Of a DNA stretch of 54,463 nt, positions 1 to 9,087 are shown piece after piece; the stretch's first letter is position 1; every line of letters begins with the position of its first letter. The position numbers and the translations under genes were made by a program. This DNA is from Dissophora ornata (Eukaryota; Mortierellomycota; Mortierellomycetes; Mortierellales; Mortierellaceae). The notes under the pieces are model-generated. The model was not told where the DNA came from. It worked only from the letters and a program-made list of their open reading frames with translations, and searched no databases. The stretch covers positions 1 to 54,463 of the forward strand of contig MU616694.1 in the NCBI GenBank assembly GCA_025201705.1, given 5' to 3'.

Positions 1-880
1 AAAAAAAAACGTCTTCTTCTCTCTTCTTGTTCAGAACAGATAATACCCTAGTGTGCTACTGCAGCGTATCCTGGCTGCCGCGGTTCTATGCCAGGGACTG
101 CGACGCGGTATGTTACAATGCGACATGGGTGTATCCGGCTAGCCAGAGTCAGGGCCTTCCTCACGTTTAACGCAGCGACTACACCGTAGCCGAACCCATT
201 ATACATGAATAATGAATCTCCTTGTCCAACTAAACTGTGCTTAGCTGAACTTGTTGACTGTATTTTTGACTGAATGCGAACAAGGTGCCCCCAAGCTGAT
301 GAACGGAACACTTGTTACCCTCCCTGAAGAAAGAAGCAGAAACTCTCTTTTAGTTACCTCTCCCCTATCCCACATCCCCCTTTTTTCATTCAATTCAAAG
401 GGATGCAGCGGCGGGAATAAGAAAGGGGCGAGAAGTGTTTGTTTATTTTTGCAGCGTCCTCGTTTTTGTAGGCGCCTTGCCGGTCCAAACTTCAACGGTA
501 GCATGGCAACATGGCCACGTTGACGGAATGCTACAACCTCTGCCCATTGAAAGGATCCATGGCGTAGGATGTGTACGGCCAGTATGCGCATGTGCGTGAC
601 AGTGCAGGAAAAAATGCATGATTTCAAGAGAGGCGTAACAATCAAGAGGTCCCTCTTTCCTGTGACCTTGTACAGTTTGCTAGGAGAATTGAGAGGGAAG
701 AAGAAATGCATGCAAGTCTCGTGTTGGGGATTTGAGGGAAAGAGCGTCTGCCAATAAACAGCTTTGTGGGGATATATCGTCCTCTATGTTTATGTCCAAC
801 AGGACGGAGCTGTGTAGCTGCGGACAGATAAGGGAATAAAGGCATGTGCTCACTAGAACGTCCGAGGCAGGGGCTACACG

Positions 881-955
881 ACGAGGACGAGAGGGAGAGA
901 GGTGAGCCAAGGAGAGCGAGAGAGCAAGAGAGAGAGAGAGACCAAGAGAGAGAAC
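881..955. repeat. imperfect (GA)n microsatellite
   Basis: The plus strand is almost pure purine for about 75 bases, built from GAGA and GAGC steps with a perfect run of (AG)6-7 near 930-941. It is simple-sequence DNA; open frames across it are artefacts rich in Arg/Glu or Leu/Ser. Confidence 0.85.
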
Positions 956-1952
956 AGACCAAGCATGCCAACTCTATCTCCTCTCGTCCTTTGTTCCACG
1001 GACCAATTGGATCGGCAGACAAGGCGAATCAAATAGACTTTTAGCTTTCTTTGTGTGTACATGTGCTGTACATGTACAGGTACATCTATTGTTTCTCCTC
1101 GCGTCTGTGCATGTGTATTTGGGTCGAGAGTCCACACAGATGAGGCGGTGCATCCCTAGTCGCATGGCGATCCACCACTCACAGACGAGATCTGAACAAC
1201 AAGAGTCTTGCTATTGTCTTCTCAGCAGACCACACTACGAAACGGCCACGCAACAGCCTCTATTGATTCGGAGTGCCATCGCCCTGCGCTTCCATGAGTC
1301 GTTTCAGCTCATTGCAATATGCTCAATAGTCTCCTAGATCCGTCCATGTCTGACCAGGAAATATCACTTTTTTTGTCTCCAGGAGCTCAGTGTTTTCGCA
1401 CCTTGCTCCCCTTTCAATGCTTGCCAGTGCAGAGATGTCCCTTCCCTCCTTGCGCCCCTTCACCCCTCGCCCTCAACCCCTCTGCTTGTGTCGCTGTGCG
1501 TGATGAGCGAGCTGACTGAATACCGTAGGAACCACTTCTTTTATCCTCAGCGTGCCATAACCCGAGTCAACACGGCACCTACAGAGTTTCTTGCCGGCTA
1601 TATCCATTGTGCACATCCCAGAAATCTACCCCTGTCTATATGTCTATACAAACGAGACGCGCCTCCTGGTACAAACAGCCTCTTGTTTTGACAACCCGGC
1701 CCTTGTCTACAACCCTTGTTGTTCTATTCATCAGTCCTTTCCTCGGCTTCTCCGTTTTACAAAAGTTTCCATTCCTTCAAACCCTTTTTACTCTCTCATT
1801 GCCTCCTGATTTACTCCTTCGTATCGTTTTGCCTTTCTTTGCTCTTTATGCTGTTGCTGTCGTCGTAAAGTCCGGCCTGTTTTTCCTCGATTCCTTTATT
1901 CCTGCTGCTTTTTCGTTAAACTATTCTCCGGGCAATCGGCTTTCTGCCTCTC

Positions 1953-2003
1953 GCACACACACCCACACACACTCTCTCTCTCTCTTTCTCTCTTTCTCTC
2001 TTT
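1953..2003. repeat. (CA)n then (CT)n tract in promoter/leader
   Basis: A CA dinucleotide tract passes directly into CT and CTTT repeats, ending about 110 bases before the ATG at 2117. CT-rich blocks at this distance are common in fungal core promoters, so it may be part of the promoter or 5' leader of the downstream membrane-protein gene. That role is inference. Confidence 0.7.
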
Positions 2004-2116
2004 GGTTTTGCGTCCCCTCGTGCTAAAACTGCAACACGCGCTCCCGTCTAAATTAGAAACGAAAGGCTATCGACAAACCCCAAAGACAGAAAAAAGGGTC
2101 CTGTTTCACTAATAAC

Positions 2117-3953
2117 ATGTCTGCAACAATGTCAACAGTTTCGACCCCCTCAGGTCAACAGCAACAGTACACGCCGCCACCACCATCATCGTCCTACCCA
2201 CCCAGCGAAGGGTCGGAAGGGCAGATTGGGGTGCATAGCACCATTCACATTGTTTTGATATCTTTCGGAATCGCTGTCGGTGCGTTGATACTTTTGGGGG
2301 CCGCTGCGGCTTACTACATCTCGCGCAAAAATAAGAGGAGGAAACAAGAAGAAAGCAGACTACCAGCAGTCCCTCCAGGTAGTGCAGACCAAAGGGAGGG
2401 TGAAACGACAACAAGCGAGCGCAGAACGGAAGACGATGATGACGGTCTCAGTAACGGCTGTGCAGGTATTAAAACAGCACTCATCTGGAAAACATAGTAT
2501 GCAAAGAGATTAATTGAAAAGTCAGCGATACTCACGAGAGGATCGTTTTTAACCACTAGAGAAATCACCTAGGCATCACCCTGCGTCAATGGACAAGAAG
2601 GCAGGTACAGGCGCTGGATATATGCCTATGAGACCAGGCGCTCCAGGAATAAAATCGGTGCTTGATAGTAGATGCGCCACCAATCCGTTTACAACATCCA
2701 GAGGCAGTCAATCAGGGTCTTCTGACCTTTCAACGATGGAGGCAGTGGCATCAGCAGCAGCATGGGAAGACGCAGGTCACTTTGATCCCAGGAATTCAAT
2801 CATCGATGTCGCCCAGGTCTATGCTCGTCGCCAGAGTCTTGTCGACCCTCTGGAGCCATCCACTGACGGAAGAATATCTACAGTCGTTGATCCTTCCAGA
2901 ACACGAGCTTTTTACGACGATTCGTTGGTGACGCCGCCAATATCGGAGGGCTCGAACAGTCATCTCGTAGATCCCTTTAAGACAAACAATAACAGCACTA
3001 CAAGCATCAGCCCCTCGGTAGACCATAATGAGGCCCTTTCTTCTCAGCGGATGAATGCGAGTTATAGTTGGGTTCACGAGAGCAATGCACAGGAGATGAT
3101 GATTACTATCGGATCCCCTGTACCGACCGAAGACTGGCATTACCAAAAATTAAGACAGGATGACAACACATTGGGATATAATATGTCTTATCAATACTCA
3201 ACAGTCCAGCCTCCAGTGTCAGCTCCAATGGTCCTCTCTGGTGACATCTCTTATCAGCCTCCATCACAACCTACCAGTCCCATTGAGCGATACGACCAGC
3301 CTCGACTCAGAGGCCGCAGGTCGTTTGCAGAGCTTCATATCGACGATGCGAATACTAGCATACCGCGAACATTCAGAGATGGCGCAGCGGTATTTGAAGG
3401 GGTGGCTGTGTCGCGAGCCAATAAGAATCGATCGCCATCACGACCTGGCTTTGAGGATACCGAGCGGAATGAGTCTATAGGAAGAGTGTTTGACACGCTG
3501 GGATCGCCGCTCTCTCCACAACAGCAACAAACTTATCGTCGACAAAAGTGGGCTGGCGGAAGTGGTTCTGGTATTGGAGTGGACACTCGTCGCCCTGCTG
3601 ATGGTGAATCGGAATCGGTGATTGTCAGCCTTCCGAGTCCTCGGGGATGTCTTTTGGAGGCCGAAGGAGCAGAAGAGTCATCGAAACACCATCAATATTT
3701 GGAACAAGGCGAAAATATCCATTATTTGGAGTACGGATTCTATCCACAGCAAAGAGGACTGCGTCAACCATTCCACACAGTCTCTCATTCAGGAGATGAG
3801 GATGATAATAATACTTCGCCGTACCCATATCCAAAAATCGTTCGTAGAGCGCCTAGGCAGAATAACGAAGGAAGAGCCGCCGTCAAGAGCAGCTATCTTG
3901 ATGACTATCGCGAGCAGCAGCAACGAAAGAGTCTTTGGAGCTCTGCCGTATAG
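2117..3953 (+). CDS. single-pass membrane protein with long disordered tail
   Basis: Two exons, 2117-2465 and 2605-3953, joined by a 139-nt GT-AG intron that restores frame at a Gly codon; 565 aa. Residues 1-43 are Ser/Thr/Pro/Gln-rich with no clear signal peptide. A strong hydrophobic segment follows (about 44-68, starting HIVLISFGIAVG), then a basic stop-transfer run (RKNKRRKQ) that suggests the long C-terminal part is cytosolic. The remaining ~490 residues are low-complexity with polyGln-like stretches and no domain I know. The layout resembles fungal cell-surface sensors or the membrane end of kelch-TM proteins, but there is no extracellular kelch or WSC domain here. The 3' end is uncertain: a GTATAG donor at 3948 could splice the tail to 4034 or 4057 (see findings). 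Function unknown. Confidence 0.72.
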
Positions 3954-4369
3954 GACAGGGAAGTGCTCGAGGGGTCACGGTTGGGGGTCGAGCGAGACTT
4001 TCAACAAAGACCGTCGACGCGCTAGTATGTCAGGAGATGAAGATTGAGATGTCGAGCGTATTGGCGGCAATGGTGGAATGCGTGAAGGTAGCTATGCTCC
4101 CTCGAAGGACGAGAAACAGCAAAGCACGGGAGGCAAGGCCAAGACACGACTCTTCAGCGTCCTCTGCGTCTTCCCAAGTCTCGTCATTTGTGAATAAAGT
4201 GACCTCGGTCCGTCGCAGTCGAAGCGCCACCAAATTAGTTACATCCGAGTGCAAAGTTAAATGCGAGGAGCGGATGAAAAATGTGCTATCTTTATAGCGG
4301 ACTATCACAAGTAAAGGGTATATGTCTACATGATGTAATGTCTGATGCAAATGTATCTAGATTTGGATT
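3954..4369. other. convergent intergenic stretch with coding-like remnants
   Basis: This lies between two convergent genes. It is not neutral-looking: around 4057-4160 one frame reads as a well-behaved hydrophilic segment (for example GGNGGMREGSYAPSKDEK), and 4140-4240 reads in another frame as a Ser-rich segment ending in RRSRSATKL. It may be a third exon of the upstream gene, a decayed tail, or 3' UTR. Confidence 0.5.
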
Positions 4370-6132
4370 TTAGGCAGTGGGTGTGGGAAGGCTGGATGAC
4401 GAAGAGGTTCCTCCCGTCGTGGTCTGCGATAGCGTGCCGCTACTCTTTGTGGCACTTGGAGTACCTGATACCGTTTGGCTCGCGGTCGCACCTCCTGAAG
4501 TTGAAGAAGGTTGTGCTGCTATCGGGGTTGGCAAAGTCGCCGTTGTAGAATTTCTTGCGTTCACAGGACAGGGTACACTATCGACACTGAAGCTAAACTG
4601 GGGTTTCCAGATCCACGACAGGCCCCAAACGTTCATCTTGCCACCAAACGTCAGGTTAATTCCTGGGACAAGCGTCCCTGAATTTGAGTCTACAGGCTTG
4701 CATGCAGTAACGAGCTCCTGGAACGTGCCATCAGCGTTGGTGTTGACTGTCAGCGAAGTGTAGTCGAGGACCATTGGAATCGAGATCACTTGGACCGTCT
4801 TTGGGTGGATCACAAATGACGATAGTAGGTTGTCGTTGTTGCCAATATTTGTTTGGTCGATTTTCATCCATACCTACATTTTGTTGAAGAGACAGAAGCA
4901 TATGTATAGTTTTAGTAACCATCGAAAAACGTCGGCTGTTGCAACATCAATAACGGAAATAGGAGGCATACCGTCATTTCGATGGAGTTGAGTTTGATGG
5001 GCAAGTAGTTGTCGCTGCTATCCACCTGCAACTGTAGGGAGAATGGTTCTTGGATCTGGTTACTCGTCTCTACAGGATCTCCCATCGACGCCACCGATTG
5101 GAAACTGAAGGCTGGAGACCTTGGCAGTATAAAATAAAGCACGATTCCGAGGCATATCAAGATTACGAATGACATGTAGACACACAGACGTCTTGAGCAG
5201 CACCAGCATCGCTTCGAGTCCCTTTGCCTCATCTCCCCTCGCTCCTGTCCTTCCTCTTCAGAGTCCTCTGAAGATGCACGGCCTCTCTTCCTCCACTTGC
5301 CGCCGGTTAACCGCTTTCGGCCAAGGCTACTGGAGAGGCTGCCCTGGGTCACGCCACTTCGTGTACCTGATTGCGAGACCTTCCGTAAAATCTCGGCATT
5401 CTCGTCCTCCTCTGTGTTAAGCTTGGATTGGTCATGCACCGCATAGGACTGTCTGGTGGTCAAGCCTATGACGCTTCCGTCTGCATTGTCCTGATACCGG
5501 TCGCTCTGGCCTCCAAATACACTCGACGCAGGCGTCAGGCCTGTATTTTGATGTTGATGGAATGACGGCGATAGAGCCTGGCTCGAATTCTTGCTCTGTA
5601 GAGTATGCATGGGGTATCGCTGACCTGCAGCATTGACGCCGTTACTGCTGTTGATGGAGTGTCTGGAGCTGAATGTCGCTTGATTTGTCTCGTCAAAAGG
5701 CGCTCCTGGTGACTCGTGATTGAGCGAGGGTGCTCCATGCTGCAGATTTTGTTGCTGAGAGTATGCTGAGCGGTAAGGATCGGTCCGCTGGTCCTGTCGC
5801 TCCTCGCTAATGGCGTAATTGTAAGCCATATTGCCTACAGGTGCTTGTGGATGGATTTGTTGACTGGAGCTGTGAGGCTGATGGGATTGATACTGAAGCG
5901 GCTGATAGCCTTGTTTGGCACCAATGGTCTCCTGAATGTCTTCTGATGCGCTGTAAGCCCCGTATCCGCCCTGTGAATATACTTGTCCTTGTGCCTGATA
6001 TTCTGTATAACGGGGAAGGAAAGCGTCGTGTTCCATGTTATTGATGGTGTTGTCAGTATAAGGGAAAGTTGAAATTGGAGAATCGCAATGCAGGCGAAGG
6101 AATGGGTCGTCAGTGAATTTGGAATGGGACAT
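4370..6132 (-). CDS. LEA-2-like single-pass membrane protein
   Basis: Two exons on the minus strand, 6132-4972 and 4873-4370, separated by a 98-nt phase-0 intron; 554 aa. I take the ATG at 6132; an open frame 3 nt further upstream begins with TTG. Residues 1-~300 are Gln/Ser/Tyr-rich and disordered, ending in a very basic block, a CWCCSRR cluster that could be palmitoylated, and one membrane helix (about 318-338). The ~150 residues after the helix have the look of an LEA-2/NDR1-HIN1-type beta-sandwich (IPIKLNSIEMTV, then VIHPKTVQVISIPMVLDYTSLTV), as in fungal vacuolar or plasma-membrane LEA-2 proteins, and end in a Ser/Thr-rich stretch likely to be O-glycosylated. Probably type II topology. 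The domain call is by pattern only. Confidence 0.72.
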
Positions 6133-6463
6133 CAAGCAACAGATGAAGGATCAGAGTAAAATATGAAGGCGTACGGGTTAAAAATAACAATTGACGTTCA
6201 AACCGTTGTATATTTAGATTTCACACAACCAATTAATCAGAGAACCATAATATGTGTTCGTTGTCCCCACCCAGGGCTGCGATACATTGATAATGCACGG
6301 ACATGGCCATAATTGTCTGACCAGGATCTGGAGAAGCGTACCGCCAATGCCTGATGGCTCCTGTATTCTCGCTCCTTGAATTCATTGCATGCGCTTTATA
6401 TCCTTGAACTGAATCGGCGAGTTCCTCCTCTGTCTGCCCTCTCCCTAGCTCATAGCTGGCGAA
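6133..6463. other. intergenic, minus-strand promoter side
   Basis: The stretch lies upstream of the LEA-2-like gene and downstream of the next minus-strand gene. It contains no credible exon. It holds no obvious repeat. Confidence 0.5.
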
Positions 6464-7385
6464 TCAAGGATTACACTCCTTGCACGCTTTTTTGCAAGCA
6501 AAGGAAGTCCCAAACACTTTTACTCCAGATCGTTCAATACCACACACGCCTTGCCATGAGGCTGATAGCGATAATATAAGAATACAAGAATTGTGACCTG
6601 GCGGTTTCTTGTTGATGCTCAAAAACAAAACAGACACAATGATAACAAAACACGAGCGGGAAGAGATGGGAAACGACTGTTGTGCGAGTGAAATCACCGC
6701 AGCAGAAACAACAGCAACAAAAACAAAAAAGTTTGGGGTAGAGGGATAAAGACATGGAGACGGCGATGGTTCTTGAGATATATATTTTATGCGCCTTACC
6801 ACTCTTGACTCCCTTGGCGGACGCGTTTGGTGTTCGAAATCGATAAGGGTCTCGCATAGGGGACTCTATACTGGGAGCTCTTCGCACTAAGCTAGAACTA
6901 CTCCGTCCTCGCTGATACGTCTTGTCGCCTCCCTTTCCACCACCTGGAGAGTGGTGGCTCTGACCGGCAGAATAAGGTAGTGCTGAGGGTTCCAGTGGAG
7001 GGGAGGAGCCCAGTTTGAGCGAGGCAAGCATAAGCGGCGGACTGGGCGGACTAGTCCACAATGGCGAGATGGCTCTTGGGCTACTAGGAGGACTGACATT
7101 ACTGCAAGTGCTGGAAATGGTCTCGAAACGATCGTCCGAGAATTGACGCACGGACAGCGCAACGGAGTTGGGGGCAGGAAGAGGGGCAGGTTTCCGTTTA
7201 GTCGGAGTAAGAGGTGGAGATCTTGATGGACGCGAGGCGGGTGGACTCTTCTGGGGAGGCATTGCCTCTGCTATTACAATAGACACTTGTGGTTTGTTGC
7301 TTACAGGCGCAGATGAAGAGACGACTGCCTCAGAGGAGACAGCTGTCGTCAAAGTTGCTGAGGAGGAGGGTAGTATGGGTTCCAT
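6464..7385 (-). CDS. Pro/Ser-rich disordered protein, 3' end uncertain
   Basis: The ATG at 7385 sits in a good context (caccATGG). Exon 1 (7385-6800) encodes about 195 residues rich in Pro, Ser and Ala, with repeated SPP/PPSPP motifs that are candidate SH3-binding or proline-directed kinase sites, and late basic patches (RRAPS). No folded domain is visible. A GTAAGG donor follows at 6799. The best phase-compatible acceptor gives a second exon 6597-6464 and a 239-aa product whose tail is Cys-rich (CKKACKEC). That second exon is weak: reading through the donor gives a Phe/Cys-rich tail that looks non-coding, and other acceptors are possible. Function unknown. Confidence 0.5.
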
Positions 7386-8346
7386 GGTGCAAGATCAATG
7401 TCCTAGGGCGGTAAGGGGCAAACTGGACATCGGCACGCTACTCGTCCAGGCGCCCATATAGCCAGATAGAAGCGTTCTGAGTGAGGGCGGGTTCTTTGGT
7501 GGCGACGGAGCAGTGTTTTGGCACGATAATATGTGGCTGTGTCGCCGGAAAGAGAAGGAAAGGGGAAAATCCAGTAGTGGGAAAGAATGCTATTAAAAAA
7601 CTGAATGAAGATTGAATAACAGGAAGTGAGGGCGAGGAGGTGCAATGGTGAATTTGGTAATGAGGGAGAGAGAAAGAGTGAGCGATGAGGAGCGAAATGG
7701 GCGAGTGCATGGAGCTAAAAAACAGAGAATCAAGTGGAAGGTCGACCTTCCCTGTTTCTGTCGAAATCATGATATTTTCTGAAGTTTTTTATTCCTTTTC
7801 CATACCGCTGGCGTGGGTAAGCAAGGGTCGCCAGAACTGCCGTTATCCTATGCAATAAACAAACACAGGCGCGGGAACGCGACAATCACCCTGGTCAAAC
7901 AAATAATGCATACGTAAACACCCTGGCTGACAATCGCGTCGTGCACCATGTTTCTTTATCAACACAGAGGCGAAATTCTCCTTAAGGTACAATGCGTAAG
8001 GATGCATACTCCCCCTATGTTGCCTCACAAGAATATCTCTTTGCAACAAAATCAAGGATTCAAACACAGGCATGCATGGGTCATTGCAAGGTGCTGCAGG
8101 GACAGTATAGCGAGCAGAGACACACGGAGGTATGCGCTTCACTGTTGAATACGCCATCCCGACGGCTTGTCTTTTGTGTCCTTTACTATCTTAGCTTTGG
8201 CGTTATACATCAGATGGAGAACGGCTCGGATACTGCAGTGAAGAGTACTGCGCTCCCAGCCCCATCGCACGTGCCTGTGTTCTCGCCACACTTTAGATCA
8301 ATTCATCGATTTTTGCACCGACATACACTTCGCCTTCGTGTTGATT
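7386..8346. other. intergenic 5' flank, no gene seen
   Basis: On the minus strand 7440-7790 is T/C-rich and probably forms the promoter and leader of the Pro/Ser-rich gene. 7800-8346 has several overlapping short open frames on both strands but none with coding-like codon use or a recognisable domain. Confidence 0.5.
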
Positions 8347-8757
8347 CTACATGAGCGGACCCAGCCACACTCCAATCGAAGGTGATGGGGACCCAGATTG
8401 CTGAGCCATCTCCTCCGAGCTGAACAAAGCTCAAGATAATGGCAAAGGAAGTGTAGAAGCTCACCTACAGATTGCTTGATCCTTTCCTGCTTCGCCGTAA
8501 ACATGATGACACTCCCCTGTAGTCCCAGCAGTTGCGTTTCAATGAAGGCGCGTACCAAAGAGTTTCTTCTTGAAGGCCAAAAAGACGGTGTCTGCCAGCT
8601 CTGTCGTCATCTTTGGGGGTCGCCTTCCAGAAAGATGAAGGAATCGATGGGGTTTCCAGCGATGAACCGTAGCGCGAAGCTGAAGTAGTCGTCGAGCTTG
8701 ACGCCGAAGGGTTGGGTCGATGTCAAAGCTGATCATTTTCAGGAATGAGGCGGCCAT
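8347..8757 (-). pseudogene. broken coding sequence, frame-shifted remnant
   Basis: On the minus strand two frames alternate in coding quality. From about 8720 to 8630 one frame has strong C-ending codon use and reads KLDDYFSFALRFIAGNP and onward to FIFLEGDP, then meets TGA. The neighbouring frame then reads MTTELADTVFLAFKK, after which the first frame resumes as LVRAFIETQLLGLQGSV to about 8465, where a GTGAGC donor occurs. A phase-matched last exon, 8429-8347, ends LFSSEEMAQQSGS and so on. Two compensating one-base slips, in a C run and an A-rich run, would explain this, so it is either a recent pseudogene or assembly error. An alternative intact model (ATG 8757, donor at about 8556, same last exon) has Arg-rich non-coding-like composition. 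Family not recognised. Confidence 0.35.
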
Positions 8758-9087
8758 GTACTGATGGAGATCAAATGAGACTTAATCTGAAAAATGAAGG
8801 CCAACAAAGAAGCGAAATCCTCCTTTGGGCATGCCCCCACATCGCCCTGGCGGCGAGGACAAGCGGGAAAGCCGACAATGTTCAGTCAAGAGCAAGTTGT
8901 GAGCTGTTGGCCTGGAACCTAGAAAGAAAGCAATCTTCCATTTAGAAAGCGAGATGTTTTATAAAGGACCAGTCCCTCACCTACTCGCTTGTTTCCACCA
9001 ACGTTCCATCCTCCCTTCGCTCCTCCCACACACTTCGCTCCTCCCACACACTTCGCTCCTCCCACACACTTCGCTCCTCCCACACAC
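8758..9087. other. copine 5' flank
   Basis: No supported exon. The last 72 bases before the copine ATG are an 18-bp tandem repeat annotated separately. A GATGTTTTATAAAGG stretch at 8952-8966 contains a TATAAA-like word about 125 bases upstream of the start, a possible TATA element. Confidence 0.45.
9015..9086 (+). repeat. 18-bp tandem repeat, four perfect copies
   Basis: The unit CTTCGCTCCTCCCACACA occurs four times head to tail (9015-9032, 9033-9050, 9051-9068, 9069-9086), ending two bases before the copine start codon. The unit length is a multiple of three and the copine frame stays open through it (repeating PTHFAP), so it would add residues if a non-ATG start upstream were used. It most likely forms a pyrimidine-rich 5' leader. 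Confidence 0.9.

Larger units (their letters stand above)
1..2116. other. gene-free 5' stretch with low-complexity tracts
   Basis: I find no convincing coding exon here on either strand: open frames are short, overlap in several phases and carry low-complexity composition. The right half becomes strongly pyrimidine-rich on the plus strand (1700-2010), which is typical of the 5' flank and leader of the gene starting at 2117. No tRNA-like A and B boxes were recognised. The left 700 bases may be the 3' flank of a gene outside the window, but nothing shows this directly. Confidence 0.6.

Noticed and set aside
48..311. Minus-strand open frame reading VPGIEPRQPGY, similar to translations of tRNA genes or dispersed repeats.
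   Set aside because: No A/B boxes or cloverleaf could be drawn around 60-110, and nothing else in the window repeats it.
6132..6135. Start of the LEA-2-like gene three bases further upstream.
   Set aside because: That codon is TTG; the ATG at 6132 is the first true start.
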